Counted from the first letter of the stretch, positions 52,613 through 63,762 are shown. The stretch: DNA of 64,000 nt from a bacterium (GCA_040755755.1 JBFLZW010000050.1:34112-98111), one strand, 5' to 3'. The notes: generated from the sequence alone by a model not told the origin. A program made the numbers and translations.

Positions 52613-54648
52613 CGGAGCTCTCCCCGTTTGCCCTTGTTCCAACTGGAAACCTTGGTGAAGTAGCCGGTAATCCGGGTGATCCCATCGACCTGGGCTGATC
52701 CGCAGTACGGGCAGGATTCTTTCAGTCCCCTGGACGTCTGGTTGCAGTTGTTGCAGGTCGTGAATTCCGGAGAGAAGGCAATCTGGTCATTGAGGGTCTT
52801 GCGGAAGGTCTTGACCACGAAATTGGCCAGAGACTCGCGGGATGGCTTGGCTTCACCCAGCCAGACATGGGTCAGAGCTCCTGCCTCGATCAGCGGGTGG
52901 AACAGGCCTTCCTGCCTGACCCGCTCGATGGGGTTGATCTGGGCGCTGACATTCAGGTAGCTGGAGTTGGTGTAGTATACTTCTCCTTTGGCCGCATCCC
53001 CCTGGACAATACTCTCTGCCTGGGGTCCATAGTGGCGGATATCGAGCTTGGCGAACCGGTAGCTGGTGCTTTCCGCAGGGGTCTGCTCGAGCACGAAATG
53101 CATTTTATGCTTGCTGGACAGCCGGTCAGCCAGAAGCTTCAAATGGGAAATAACTTTCAGCCCCAGCTTGAAGGCTTCTTTTGATTCATGCATTTCCTGG
53201 CCGGTCTGAACCTTTACCAGCTCGTTCAGCCCGACCATGCCGATCAGATGCGAGGCGCGGTCCAGGCGAAGATAGGGCTGCCCGTCCCGGCTCATGGTCA
53301 GGAGGGAGAGCGGGCCGCTCTCTCCGAGAGCCAGGAGCTTTTCGATAAAAACCCGCTTTTGCATATGGGCCTCGGCAGCCAGCTCCATCAGATCACTCAG
53401 CCGCTCGAAGAGCCTGCTGGCATCTCCCCTGGCCTCATAACCAACCCGGGGCAGGTTCAAGGTGATATTCTGCAGGGCGCAGTATCGCATCTTCCAGGGC
53501 TCTTTGGCATCTTCCAGGTCTTCGGCCCTGAGCTTGAAGCTCAGCCGGCAGCATTCGGAAATTTTGGCCGTATCCCCCCGGTCAAAAACAAAGTAGGTGT
53601 TCCCCTTTTCCACAGCCACTTCACAGATATGGTGGAGGAAATCCTGATGGCCCGGAGTCTTGAAAAATTTCTCGGTGATATGAACCAGCGGCTTGGGGAA
53701 GAAGAAGGGCCTGCCTGAGCCGTCTCCTTCCATATAGACATCGAAAAGCGCCCGGGCAAATCTTTGCGACTCTTCCAGATACTGGCCGTAGGTCTTTCCG
53801 GTATAAGTCCCGCCGGGTCCGATGGCCGGAACATTCTCGAAGTGATTGGGAACTTCCCAATAGATATTGATATCACTGAAAATCGCCTGTCCTCCCCTGG
53901 CCACTGCCTGCTGGGAGAACTCGAAAATCATGATCTGGGCCAACTGGCGGACATCCCGGTCCGACATGCCCGAAAGGTACGGGGCAAAGAAGAGGTTAAC
54001 CGCATCCCAGCCGATGGCCCCGGCAAAATTTCCCTGCAGGGCGGCGGCAAACTTCACCATGTGAGCCAGCAGCACTTCCGGATGTTTGGCCGGTTTGGCC
54101 ATGGAGAGAGCATTCGGCAGGTTCAGGCCGAATTTCTTGACATACTCCAGGGACTGGCCGGAGCAGTAAGGGCGGTCACAAAAGCCAAGATCGTGAATAT
54201 GGATATCTCCCCGCATGTGAGCATCGGACACCTCCTGCGAAAAGAGCGCCAGAAGGGCATACTCCTTCTTGATATGCTCGGCCAGGGTCAGGTTGGTGGC
54301 CTCCGGGCCATGCGGTACATTGGCATTTTCCTTGTTTGGATGCAAAATGAGCTGATTGACATCATAGAGCGGCATCCCAAGCCGGGTGTGCATCCAGCGG
54401 GCCCGCTCCAGGCCGTGCTCGATAAGCTTTGCATCCACCAGCTCCCGGATCAGGGGGGCGGTGATGATTTTGAGATTTGAGGCAATAATCTGACTCTCTA
54501 CTTCCTTACTGATGCGGATAGCCGTATCCTCATCAATATAGGTTTCGCGCACCAGGGCCTCGACAATTTTCTGCCGATCCCAACTCCGAAAATCCTCTTC
54601 CGAGGTTCGAACAAAAAGGGCCATATCCGTAGTTTCCAAGGTATTCAT
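52555..54648 (-). CDS. nrdD: Anaerobic ribonucleoside-triphosphate reductase, class III
   Basis: It reduces NTPs to dNTPs without oxygen. The 697 residues include an N-terminal ATP-cone regulatory domain (about 8-100: FVRTSEEDFRSWDRQKIVEAL). The catalytic barrel has DIHIHDLGFCDRPYCSGQSLE. The C-terminal zinc site is CNNCNQTSRGLKESCPYCGS. The glycyl radical site is Gly662 in TRITGYFTKVSSWNKG. ATG 54648 is chosen with AGGAG 8 bp upstream; the open frame begins at 54723. Downstream come the redoxin and nrdG. The tail beyond RDRYRNQ is part of a tandem duplication. An NrdR-like box lies upstream. Confidence 0.96.
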   Translation of the reverse strand: MNTLETTDMALFVRTSEEDFRSWDRQKIVEALVRETYIDEDTAIRISKEVESQIIASNLKIITAPLIRELVDAKLIEHGLERARWMHTRLGMPLYDVNQLILHPNKENANVPHGPEATNLTLAEHIKKEYALLALFSQEVSDAHMRGDIHIHDLGFCDRPYCSGQSLEYVKKFGLNLPNALSMAKPAKHPEVLLAHMVKFAAALQGNFAGAIGWDAVNLFFAPYLSGMSDRDVRQLAQIMIFEFSQQAVARGGQAIFSDINIYWEVPNHFENVPAIGPGGTYTGKTYGQYLEESQRFARALFDVYMEGDGSGRPFFFPKPLVHITEKFFKTPGHQDFLHHICEVAVEKGNTYFVFDRGDTAKISECCRLSFKLRAEDLEDAKEPWKMRYCALQNITLNLPRVGYEARGDASRLFERLSDLMELAAEAHMQKRVFIEKLLALGESGPLSLLTMSRDGQPYLRLDRASHLIGMVGLNELVKVQTGQEMHESKEAFKLGLKVISHLKLLADRLSSKHKMHFVLEQTPAESTSYRFAKLDIRHYGPQAESIVQGDAAKGEVYYTNSSYLNVSAQINPIERVRQEGLFHPLIEAGALTHVWLGEAKPSRESLANFVVKTFRKTLNDQIAFSPEFTTCNNCNQTSRGLKESCPYCGSAQVDGITRITGYFTKVSSWNKGKRGELRDRYRNQTYLQQENIGNEM

Positions 54649-54760
54649 CCTCAAATCTCCTAACCTGATTATACTCGATTCCGTGATGTATTCAAGCCGG
54701 ACTCTTCGGCATCGGTATTTCAATCACGGGTAGATCATATTGTGTATGTTCTCAAGGACA

Positions 54761-54776
54761 ACACTATATATAGTAT
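54761..54776. promoter_or_regulatory. NrdR-box-like palindrome upstream of nrdD
   Basis: ACACTATATATAGTAT closely matches the NrdR box consensus ACACWATATATWGTGT; the core ACTATATATAGT is a perfect palindrome. It lies 113 bp upstream of the nrdD start. A second AT palindrome, ATATCATGATAT, occurs at 54799-54810, with centres 36 bp apart. That is somewhat longer than the usual 31-32 bp between paired boxes, so only the first site is called. Confidence 0.45.
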
Positions 54777-54879
54777 CAGAATATGACCGTATCATACAAT
54801 ATCATGATATCGTGTCAAGCAAGTTACAGAGTTTATGCCTCAGAATCGCGGAATCGTCAGAAAACTGAAAATCCCCCTG

Positions 54880-55700
54880 AGAACAACCTGTGGATAAATT
54901 TTCCTCCTTGTGCCCTGAGCTTTCGAAAGCGGTTTGCTGACACGGCACTCCTTCTATAACTTGTTGAAATATAAAGCGATGCAAGCAGCCTCAATTCAGA
55001 GCATAATCGCTATCGCCGCTGTTTTTCCGCAGCTTTTCCCTGCTGACCTTCCACTTTATCCACAGCTTATCCATAACTTTTGTGGAAAGTCTTCCTAATG
55101 CGTGGCAAAATCACTTCTTTTCCTCCTCCCTCAAGGGTATCTCTTACTCCCTTTCCGGAAATCCCTGACCGGCGTCTGATCCTCGCTGATGGCCGGACCA
55201 CTGCGGACCACTGTGGATAACTTCCTGGTGCCCGCTTTTCATTTTGAAGGCGAGTCCGCCAGGCAATCCCCAGCTCTATAACTAGCTGAAATATCAAACA
55301 AACAAGCGAGCATTAATTTAGAGCGAAATTGCTATCTCCGCCCGTTTCTCAGGCAGTTTCAGCCGATTATTGGCCGGTTATCCACAGGTTATCCATATAA
55401 ATTGTGGAAACTGTTCCTAACAGTTCGCTAATATTACCTCTTTTTTATCTGTCCGAATTTCCGGTTCCCACCTCCTGATGAAAACCGGCTGTGGATAACA
55501 TCAGTTTTTCTCACGGTGCTCATGAATATCTTCCGTCACCAGAGAGGGCTTTGGGCTTAACTGGCTGAAAAGACTGCTAAAATTTATACGCCCCAGTCTG
55601 GTGCAGGTTTTCGATCCCGCTTCATTTTTCAGGTAGTTCTGTGGCCGGATTTCCAGTTTATCCCCAATTTATCCAGAAGCTTATCAAGGATTTCATTAAA
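54880..55700. other. Three diverged repeats with phased DnaA boxes: candidate replication origin or DnaA-binding locus
   Basis: Three units begin near 54880, 55203 and 55481. Each has TGTGGATAA (54889-54897, 55212-55220, 55490-55498). A TTATCCAC-type box follows 166-168 bp later: 55056-55064 and 55378-55386 perfect TTATCCACA, 55658-55666 TTATCCCCA. A second box follows exactly 11 bp later: TTATCCATA at 55067 and 55389, TTATCCAGA at 55669. Between them each unit has a related ACT(T/A/G)G(T/C)TGAAA segment. Five boxes match the DnaA consensus exactly. The region is gene-free and lies between minus-strand nrdD and a long run of plus-strand genes. No dnaA, dnaN or rpmH is nearby, so origin function is an inference. 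Confidence 0.6.
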
Positions 55701-55799
55701 CTGTTTTTCTGTTGAATCCGAAAACTAATTGTGATATTTTGAGCCAGGATGATTTTCGGCATTGGCCGAGAGACAGACGGTCCAGGTTCAACCTAATAA

Positions 55800-57125
<1,326 letters not shown>

Positions 57126-57157
57126 CTGACACTGACAGACAGAGAGGCTGACTTTCC

Positions 57158-57192
57158 CATCCCCCTCTTCCCCTCTGGGGGAGAGGGGGATG
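57158..57192 (+). terminator. Long hairpin after eno
   Basis: CATCCCCCTCTTCCCC (57158-57173) and GGGGGAGAGGGGGATG (57177-57192) pair over nearly their whole length around a TCT loop. It lies 33 bp after the eno stop and could end that transcript, but no T-run follows. Its C/G core is similar in style to the core of the dispersed repeats. Confidence 0.45.
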
Positions 57193-57235
57193 AGTCGATG
57201 TATATACGTTCTGCTTTACGCTAAGGTTGCAGGAC

Positions 57236-57608
57236 ATGACAAAAGCGATCGAAGGATACACACAACTATTGAAGAATATCCGGGAGCGGATCCGGTCGGC
57301 GCAGTACGAGGCTTTATGCGCTGTCAACAAGGAGGTGGTGGCCCTATACTGGGACATTGGCCGGATAATCTCGGAACAAAAACAGGACCAGGGCTGGAGA
57401 AAGTCCCTCGTACAGGGGCTTGCCGACGATTTGCAGCAAGAATTCCCAGGGATAAAAGGTTTTTCTGCATCCAACCTTTGGCGGATGAAGTCGTTTTACG
57501 AGGCATATTCCCCCAATGAAAAACTTGCACCACTGGTTGCGAGAAATCGGCTGGTCTCATAATCTTATCATCCTGGAGCGATGTAATGACTTATTGGAAG
57601 CGGCATGA
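57236..57608 (+). pseudogene. Truncated, frameshifted DUF1016 (YhcG-type) N-terminal fragment
   Basis: From ATG 57236 the frame gives YTQLLKNIRERIRSAQYEAL, AVNKEVVALYWDIGRIISEQ and FSASNLWRMKSFYEAY, the DUF1016 N-terminal domain. At about 57540 the frame shifts: the other frame continues the family with REIGWSHNLIILERCNDLLEAA and stops at 57606-57608. The PD-(D/E)XK nuclease half that should follow is absent. The piece is therefore a remnant of a roughly 350-codon gene. Confidence 0.75.
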
Positions 57609-57616
57609 GGTATTTT

Positions 57617-57826
57617 ATGAGTCGGAAATTATTTGGCCGGTATATTGTCTCGGATCCCGACATTTGTCACGGCAAGCCAACCTTTCGGGGTCGTATTATG
57701 GTCTCGCAAGTTCTCAAACAGGTTGCCAGCGGAATGGCCTGGGAGAAAATTATTGGCAAGTGGCGTGGTAGTATCACCAAAGATGCTATCGCAGAAGCCA
57801 TACGTTTAGCAGGTATGATCAGCTAA
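57617..57826 (+). CDS. DUF433 domain protein (antitoxin-like)
   Basis: The 69-residue protein matches DUF433: GRYIVSDPDICHGKPTFRG, then RIMVSQVLKQVASGMAWEKII and ITKDAIAEAIRLAG. DUF433 proteins are small winged-helix antitoxins usually followed by a DUF5615-type PIN toxin. Here no toxin follows; a dispersed repeat begins 28 bp later. The family's GTRI is GRI here, so one residue is missing from a conserved turn. ATG 57617 is taken as start. Orphaned; possibly decaying. Confidence 0.75.
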   Translation: MSRKLFGRYIVSDPDICHGKPTFRGRIMVSQVLKQVASGMAWEKIIGKWRGSITKDAIAEAIRLAGMIS

Positions 57827-57854
57827 AACAAACTAAACAAATTGCGACACATGC

Positions 57855-57975
57855 AGATGTTCCCTATGTTCCGTTTCTCAATGAGGAAGGTGAAAACAAC
57901 CATCACCCCCACCCAGCCTCCCCCCTCAAGGGGGAGGAGTGGAGAGAAGGTTCCCATTGAAGATGGGGAATATCT
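57855..57975 (+). repeat. Dispersed inverted-end repeat, copy E (best-preserved full copy)
   Basis: The 121-bp copy starts AGATGTTCCCTAT and ends ATGGGGAATATCT, whose inverse complement AGATATTCCCCAT matches the start at 11 of 13 positions. Inside are TTTCTCAATGAGGAAGG, TGAAAACAACCATCACCC, CCACCCAGCCTCC and the palindromic core CCCCCTCAAGGGGG. It lies between the DUF433 gene and ftsB. Confidence 0.85.
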
Positions 57976-57997
57976 ACAGATACATGGACCATGAAAA

Positions 57998-58330
57998 ATG
58001 TCTCAAAGCCGACTGAGCTGCATCTGGAGGTATATACTTCTTATTCTCGCTGTCGGGCTGCTGGTATTCTCCGCCCTTGAGGGGCGGTATAGTCTGATGC
58101 GCATCTACCGGTTTCGGAAGCAGCGTGACCAGATAAAGAGGGATATTCTTCAACTGTCGGAAGAAAATCAAGCTTTACGAAAGGAGATAGAAACACTGCG
58201 CTCCGATCCTGAATATATAGCCCGGATAGCCCGTGAAGATCTGGGACTGGCCAAACCGGGTGAAATTATTTATCGGTATCATCAACTGCAAACTCACAAG
58301 GAAAAACCGGCCCAGAAGGTTACGAGGTGA
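57998..58330 (+). CDS. ftsB: FtsB/DivIC-type septum formation initiator
   Basis: The 110-residue bitopic protein has a membrane helix at about 12-30 ([16 protein letters not shown]). A coiled coil of about 35 residues follows ([20 protein letters not shown]), then the conserved [20 protein letters not shown], the DivIC/FtsB signature. FtsB joins FtsL and FtsQ in the divisome. The position downstream of eno is the classic one. Its stop is 2 bp before the start of the decarboxylase gene, suggesting coupling. Confidence 0.88.
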   Translation: MSQSRLSCIWRYILLILAVGLLVFSALEGRYSLMRIYRFRKQRDQIKRDILQLSEENQALRKEIETLRSDPEYIARIAREDLGLAKPGEIIYRYHQLQTHKEKPAQKVTR

Positions 58331-58332
58331 CC

Positions 58333-59316
58333 ATGCCAAGAGTATTGATAACTGGCGGAGCAGGTTTTCTTGGCTCCCATCTTTGCGATTATTTTCTCCA
58401 CGCGGGTTTTGAGGTCATATGCATGGATAACCTCCTGACCGGAGACATCTCAAACATTGCCCACATCCGTTCGGAAAAGTTTCTGTTTATCAAACAGGAC
58501 GTGACCAATTACATCTATCTTGACGGCCCGCTGGACTATATCCTGCACTTTGCCAGCCCGGCCAGCCCCCTCGATTATCAGCAACTGCCCATTCAGACGC
58601 TGAAAGTCGGCTCTCTGGGTACCCATAAAGCTCTCGGCCTGGCCAAGGAGAAGAAAGCCGTTTTCCTGCTGGCCTCGACTTCCGAGGTCTATGGTGACCC
58701 CCTTGTTCATCCGCAAAATGAAGACTACTGGGGGAATGTCAACCCTATCGGCCCCAGAGGGGTATACGATGAGGCGAAACGGTTTGCCGAAGCCCTGACC
58801 ATGGCCTATCATCGCTACCACGGGATCGAGACCAGAATTGCCCGGATATTCAATACCTATGGGCCCAGAATGCGGATTAACGATGGCCGGGTGGTGCCGA
58901 CGCTCATGTCTCAGGCCATCGAGGGCAGGGAGATGACGATTTTCGGCGACGGGAAGCAAACCCGCAGTTTCTGCTTTGTTGACGATCTGGTCGAAGGAAT
59001 CTACCGGCTGCTGATGTCAGGTTGTCAGACTCCGGTCAATATTGGCAATCCTTCCGAGATGACCATTCTGGAATTCGTGGAGGTACTGCGGAAAATCACG
59101 GGCACAGGCAGCAGGGTTGTATTTCAGCCTCTTCCTGAAGACGATCCCAAGGTGCGCCAGCCCGATATCCAAAAAGCCCAGAAGCTGCTCAACTGGAGCC
59201 CCCGCTATAGTCTGGAAGAGGGATTGGCCAGGACCCTGGAATGGATGCGGAAAAAAATCAGCGCAGCCAGTGGATGTCCCGGTGAATGTGCGGGGCTGGA
59301 GGAGATGCCCCGGTAG
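58333..59316 (+). CDS. UDP-glucuronate decarboxylase (UXS-type SDR)
   Basis: This extended short-chain dehydrogenase has 327 residues: NAD-binding [10 protein letters not shown] at residues 8-17, [13 protein letters not shown], the catalytic TSEVYGDP, the [11 protein letters not shown] Tyr/Lys pair, and [25 protein letters not shown] and the GPRM segment are typical of UDP-glucuronate decarboxylase, which makes UDP-xylose for surface polysaccharides. Some dTDP-glucose dehydratase-like proteins are close, so the substrate is probable, not certain. ATG 58333 has GAGGTGA before it. Confidence 0.88.
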   Translation: MPRVLITGGAGFLGSHLCDYFLHAGFEVICMDNLLTGDISNIAHIRSEKFLFIKQDVTNYIYLDGPLDYILHFASPASPLDYQQLPIQTLKVGSLGTHKALGLAKEKKAVFLLASTSEVYGDPLVHPQNEDYWGNVNPIGPRGVYDEAKRFAEALTMAYHRYHGIETRIARIFNTYGPRMRINDGRVVPTLMSQAIEGREMTIFGDGKQTRSFCFVDDLVEGIYRLLMSGCQTPVNIGNPSEMTILEFVEVLRKITGTGSRVVFQPLPEDDPKVRQPDIQKAQKLLNWSPRYSLEEGLARTLEWMRKKISAASGCPGECAGLEEMPR

Positions 59317-59365
59317 AATCGCAGAGTCAGTCGTAAAACCACAGCCAACACCCAGAGGAACGATT

Positions 59366-59923
59366 ATGGAAAAAGAACCGCGAATAATCATGACCAAGGA
59401 AGATGTTCAGAATGCCTTACGGAAGATGGCGCAGCAGATATTGATTGAAAATTCTCCTGTCAAAGACTTGGCCTTAGTGGGAATCAGGTCAAAAGGGGTG
59501 GAGTTGGCCAGGAGGCTTATCAGGCTCATTCACGATCTTTCCGGTGTTCAGCTCCCGATCGGAGCGGTTGACGCCACTCTCTACCGTGATGATCTCGATA
59601 ACTCAGCGTATAAGCCGGTCCTGAAAAAAACGGAAATAGATTTTCCTGTCACGGACAAAGATATTGTCCTGGTAGATGACGTTTTATATACTGGCAGAAC
59701 CATCCGGGCAGCCCTCGACGCCCTGATTGACCTTGGCAGGCCGAAAACCATCAAACTGGCTGTCCTGATCGACAGGGGACATCGGGAATTGCCCATCAGT
59801 GCCAATTATATCGGGTTGACTGTGGGCACCAGCCTGGACGAGTCCGTCAAGGTTACCCTGGAGGAAACGGGAGAGGAAGACGGTGCTTTTATCCTTCCCT
59901 TCCCCGAGGAGACGAGATGGTGA
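59366..59923 (+). CDS. pyrR: PyrR, pyr operon regulator / uracil phosphoribosyltransferase
   Basis: The 185-residue protein has the phosphoribosyltransferase site DIVLVDDVLYTGRTIRAALD, GVELARRL, and the PyrR end motifs IDRGHRELPISANYIG and VGTSLDE. PyrR senses uridine nucleotides and binds pyr mRNA in many bacteria; it also converts uracil to UMP. ATG 59366 has AGAGGA upstream. The gap before it is only 49 bp, too short for a full attenuator. If RNA control exists, it would lie elsewhere in the operon. It heads pyrR-pyrB-pyrC. Confidence 0.95.
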   Translation: MEKEPRIIMTKEDVQNALRKMAQQILIENSPVKDLALVGIRSKGVELARRLIRLIHDLSGVQLPIGAVDATLYRDDLDNSAYKPVLKKTEIDFPVTDKDIVLVDDVLYTGRTIRAALDALIDLGRPKTIKLAVLIDRGHRELPISANYIGLTVGTSLDESVKVTLEETGEEDGAFILPFPEETRW

Positions 59924-59963
59924 AACCAGATGGTGAAGATGTGTTAAGGAAGGATCAGAAGGA

Positions 59964-60884
59964 TTGTTGAGAAGGAAGAACTTATTAGGTATTCAGGAGT
60001 TAGACAGGGAGGAAATCTGCTTTATTCTCGATACGGCAGAATCCTTCAAGGAAGTACTTACCCGGCCGATCAAGAAGGTTCCCACGCTTCGCGGGAAAAC
60101 AGTGATCAATCTTTTTCATGAGCCCAGCACCAGGACCCGGACTTCTTTTGAGATTGCCGGGAAAAGGCTGAGTGCTGACACGATTAACATTTCTCCCTCC
60201 ACCAGCAGCCTGACCAAGGGCGAGAGCCTCAAGGACATGGCCAAAACCCTGGAGGCTATGAATCCGGACATTATTGTCATCCGGCATCCCATACCGGGTG
60301 CGCCGCATTTTTTGGCGCAAAAAGCGAAATTCTCCGTTATCAACGCCGGTGACGGAGCGCACGAGCACCCAACCCAGGCCCTCCTGGACCTGCTTACCAT
60401 CCGGGAGCATAAAGAGCGAATCGAGGGGCTTCAGGTGGCTATCGTCGGTGACATTCTCCACAGCCGGGTGGCACGGTCGGACATTTTCGCTCTGGTGAAA
60501 ATGGGGGCCAGGGTAAGAGTGGTTGGCCCGCCAACCCTTATCCCGCCATGTATCGAAAAGCTGGGAGTTACGGTCGAGCATCATCTGGAGCGGGGAATAG
60601 CGGGATGTGATGTGATCATTCTGCTGCGGATACAACTGGAGCGGCAAAACAAATTGTTTTTCCCTTCCATCCGGGAGTATTCCCGGCTCTATGGTCTGAC
60701 CCCGGCCAAACTGGCCTGGGCACGGGAGGATGTGCTCATTATGCATCCCGGCCCGATCAACCGGGGGATCGAGATCGATCCGCAGGTAGCCGATGCGCCC
60801 TTCTCCCTCATTCTCGATCAGGTAACCAATGGCCTTGCCGTGCGCATGGCTTTACTCTATCTCATTCTCGGGGGTGAAAGTTGA
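59964..60884 (+). CDS. pyrB: Aspartate carbamoyltransferase, catalytic subunit
   Basis: It performs the second step of pyrimidine synthesis. The 306 residues have carbamoyl-phosphate loop [11 protein letters not shown], the [15 protein letters not shown] loop, [26 protein letters not shown] and [11 protein letters not shown]. No regulatory pyrI gene follows, so it is the unregulated or PyrC-associated type. The start is TTG (59964 or 59967) after AAGGA-type sequence; no ATG fits the family N-terminus [12 protein letters not shown]. Its stop overlaps the pyrC start. Confidence 0.96.
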   Translation: MLRRKNLLGIQELDREEICFILDTAESFKEVLTRPIKKVPTLRGKTVINLFHEPSTRTRTSFEIAGKRLSADTINISPSTSSLTKGESLKDMAKTLEAMNPDIIVIRHPIPGAPHFLAQKAKFSVINAGDGAHEHPTQALLDLLTIREHKERIEGLQVAIVGDILHSRVARSDIFALVKMGARVRVVGPPTLIPPCIEKLGVTVEHHLERGIAGCDVIILLRIQLERQNKLFFPSIREYSRLYGLTPAKLAWAREDVLIMHPGPINRGIEIDPQVADAPFSLILDQVTNGLAVRMALLYLILGGES

Positions 60885-62191
60885 GAATCGTCATTCAAGG
60901 TGGAAGAATTATCGATCCGGCCAACAACATCGATGGCCTGGTTGACCTTTTGATCGAGGATGGGAAGATCATGGCTGTGGAAAAAAACCTTCCCGTCACT
61001 CAGGATAGCCTGCTGATCAAGCTTTCCGGGAAACTGGTGACCCCGGGACTGGTTGACATGCATGTCCATCTTCGCGAGCCGGGCAGAGAAGATAAGGAAA
61101 CGATAGCTACCGGCTGCGCGGCCGCAGCAGCCGGGGGAGTGACCTCATTGGCCTGCATGCCGAATACTGCGCCGGTCAATGACAACAAGTCCGTAACCGA
61201 ATTTATCCTGCGCCGGGCCAAAGAGGTGGATCTGGTCAGCGTCTATCCCATCGGGGCTATTTCCAAGGGCCTGCGGGGAGAGGAGATGGCGGAGATGGCC
61301 GAGCTTCGGGAAGCCGGGGCTGTGGCCTGTTCCGATGACGGCAGGCCGGTCATGAATGCCCTGCTCATGCGGCGGGCACTGGAATATGCCCGGCTGTTCG
61401 ATATCCCTTTGATCTCTCATTGTGAGGACGTAAACCTTTGTGCCGATGGGGTGGTGAACGAGGGATTTATCTCCACCCTGACCGGCCTTAAAGGGATCCC
61501 CGGAGCAGCCGAAGAGGTTATGGTGGCCAGGGACATCCTGCTGGCCAGGATGACCAGGAGCCGCGTGCATATTGCCCATGTCTCTACGGCTGCCAGTTGC
61601 GCCCTGATCCGTCAGGCCAAACGGGAGGGGATTCCGGTCACAGCCGAGGCCACGCCGCATCATTTCAGCCTGACCGAAGAGCTGGTGGTAAATTTCGATA
61701 CCAATACCAAGGTAAATCCTCCCCTTCGCACCCGGAGCGACCGAGAGGCTTTGGTCGAAGCCCTGCGAGATGGCACCATCGATGTCATTGCCAGTGACCA
61801 TGCACCGCATACCCAGGCCGAGAAAGAGCAGGAATACGACCTGGCACCCTTTGGCATGGCAGGGCTGGAGACCCTGCTTTCGGTCTCTCTGACCAATCTC
61901 TATCATACGAAAAAGCTTGACCTGCTCACTCTTATGGCCAAACTTACCGCCCATCCGGCCAGAATCCTGAATATCCCTGCCGGGACTCTCGCTCCGGGAA
62001 GTCCGGCTGACATCTGCATCATCGATCCTGAAAAGAAGTATATCGTGGATGCAGGCAGGTTTTTCTCCAAAGGGAAAAATACCCCTTTTCACGGCCAGGA
62101 ACTGAGCGGATGCGTAGTCATGACCCTTCGGGCCGGAAAAATTGTTTACCCCCAGGGGGAAACAATTCCTGGCGGGCAGTTATCCCCATGA
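60881..62191 (+). CDS. pyrC: Dihydroorotase, class I
   Basis: It closes carbamoyl aspartate to dihydroorotate. The 436 residues show zinc ligands [10 protein letters not shown] (about 59-68), [26 protein letters not shown] and ASDHAPHT, all typical of the long class I enzyme that can associate with PyrB. Translation starts at TTG 60881, overlapping the pyrB stop (TTGA). It is followed by the binding-protein gene through an ATGA overlap. The three pyr genes form one coupled unit. Confidence 0.96.
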   Translation: MRIVIQGGRIIDPANNIDGLVDLLIEDGKIMAVEKNLPVTQDSLLIKLSGKLVTPGLVDMHVHLREPGREDKETIATGCAAAAAGGVTSLACMPNTAPVNDNKSVTEFILRRAKEVDLVSVYPIGAISKGLRGEEMAEMAELREAGAVACSDDGRPVMNALLMRRALEYARLFDIPLISHCEDVNLCADGVVNEGFISTLTGLKGIPGAAEEVMVARDILLARMTRSRVHIAHVSTAASCALIRQAKREGIPVTAEATPHHFSLTEELVVNFDTNTKVNPPLRTRSDREALVEALRDGTIDVIASDHAPHTQAEKEQEYDLAPFGMAGLETLLSVSLTNLYHTKKLDLLTLMAKLTAHPARILNIPAGTLAPGSPADICIIDPEKKYIVDAGRFFSKGKNTPFHGQELSGCVVMTLRAGKIVYPQGETIPGGQLSP

Positions 62192-63747
62192 CCATCCGAA
62201 GGCTTTTCCTGACGTTCGGTGTTTCCTTTCTGTGCTGCCTGGCGGTTGTCTCCTGCCGTCCGAAGGGGGAAAAGGGCAGCCAGAGCCCCCTGGTTGTCGG
62301 GATGGAAGGAAGTCCCATCACCCTTGATCCGCGCCTGGCGACGGATGCCTATTCGGCCCGGGCCATTCAGATCGTCTATAACGGACTGCTCAAAAAAACA
62401 CCCGAATCCACCCTGACAGCAGATCTTGCCGAGAGGTGGGAGACCCCCGACGACACGAGCTATATTTTCCACTTGCGCCGGGGAGTCAGGTTCCATGACG
62501 GGACCGAGCTGACAGCCGAAGACGTCCGGTATACCTTCGCCAGTCTCCTTGATGCCGGCTTTCCCTCTCCGCTGAAGGATTCCTACAGTCAGATCAGCCG
62601 CATCGAGGTCCTTTCTCCCTATACCGTCAGGTTTCAGCTCAAGGAACCCTTTGCCCCTTTTCTGACCAACATGACCCTGGGTATCGTCCCCCGGCACGCA
62701 GCCGGGAAACCCGGCAGCAGGCTTGCATCTCAGCCGGTGGGCACCGGCCCGTTCCGGCTCACGGGATGGGAGCCGGACGAATCATTGACCTTTCAGGCTT
62801 TCGACCAGTATTTCGAGGGGAAGCCGCGACTGTCTGGCCTGATCTACCGGATCATACCGGATGAAACCATCCGGCTGCTCGAAGTGAAGAAAGGGAGCCT
62901 GGACCTGGTGCAGAACGCTTTATCCCCGGATGCCGTAGAGTCCCTCCGGAATAACCCTCAGATTCAGATTGTCAAAAAGATGGGCACCAATTACACCTAC
63001 CTGGGCTTTAATCTGGAGGATAAAATCCTCAGTCACCTTGCGGTGAGGAAAGCCATTGCCCTGGCTATCAACCGTCCGCTGATCATCCGTCAACTGATGG
63101 GGAACCTGGCAGAGCCTGCCACGGGGGTTCTTGCTCCCGGCAACTGGGCTTATGAACCCGATGTAGCCACCTATGACTATAGGCCGAAAGAGGCCGCCCG
63201 GCTTCTGGATGAAGCCGGGTTTCCCGATCCTGACGGCCAGGGGCCTGCCATGCGGTTTTCGGTGCTCTATAAAACCTCCCAGAATGAGCTGGGCAAACAG
63301 GTGGCCGAGATTATCCAGCATAACCTGGCTGAAATCGGTATTGGCGTCGAAATCAGAAGCTACGAATGGGGTACCTATTTCTCCGATGTCAGGTCAGGCA
63401 ATTTTCAGCTCTGCTCGCTGCAATGGGTGGGAGTAACGGATCCTGACATTTACTATAACCTCTTTCACTCCTCCTGTGTGCCGCCGCACGGGGCCAACCG
63501 GGGCCGGTACCGCAACCGCACCATCGACCTTCTCCTGGAAGAGGGAAGAAGGACCATGGACCCTGAAGCCCGCAAAAAAATTTACAGCTCGGTCCAAAAG
63601 ATCATTGCCGCCGACCTCCCCTATGTCAGCCTGTGGTATCAGACCAATGTAGCGGTCATGAGCCGCAGGGTCCGGGGATTCGTCCTCTATCCGGGCGGGG
63701 ACTTTACCTCGCTGCGACAGGCTTATTGTGCCCCTTCTGAAGGGTAA
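62188..63747 (+). CDS. ABC transporter substrate-binding lipoprotein (peptide/nickel family)
   Basis: The 519-residue protein has a lipoprotein signal [23 protein letters not shown] with lipobox VVSC, then a family-5 solute-binding domain: GSPITLDPRLATDAYS, LAERWETPDDTSYIFHLRRG and KFHDG-like RFHDGTELTAEDV. VGTGPFRLTGWEPDESLTF, AVRKAIALAINR and IQHNLAEIGIGVEIRSYEWG follow. It likely binds oligopeptides or a related ligand for an ABC importer whose permease genes are not in the window. Start ATG 62188 overlaps the pyrC stop. The position in a pyr unit is unusual, and a ligand linked to pyrimidines cannot be excluded. Confidence 0.9.
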   Translation: MTIRRLFLTFGVSFLCCLAVVSCRPKGEKGSQSPLVVGMEGSPITLDPRLATDAYSARAIQIVYNGLLKKTPESTLTADLAERWETPDDTSYIFHLRRGVRFHDGTELTAEDVRYTFASLLDAGFPSPLKDSYSQISRIEVLSPYTVRFQLKEPFAPFLTNMTLGIVPRHAAGKPGSRLASQPVGTGPFRLTGWEPDESLTFQAFDQYFEGKPRLSGLIYRIIPDETIRLLEVKKGSLDLVQNALSPDAVESLRNNPQIQIVKKMGTNYTYLGFNLEDKILSHLAVRKAIALAINRPLIIRQLMGNLAEPATGVLAPGNWAYEPDVATYDYRPKEAARLLDEAGFPDPDGQGPAMRFSVLYKTSQNELGKQVAEIIQHNLAEIGIGVEIRSYEWGTYFSDVRSGNFQLCSLQWVGVTDPDIYYNLFHSSCVPPHGANRGRYRNRTIDLLLEEGRRTMDPEARKKIYSSVQKIIAADLPYVSLWYQTNVAVMSRRVRGFVLYPGGDFTSLRQAYCAPSEG

Positions 63748-63762
63748 GAGAATTATGGATAA

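Noticed and set aside
59317-59365. PyrR-dependent attenuator before pyrR
   Set aside because: Only 49 bp separate the genes, with no terminator and antiterminator pair.
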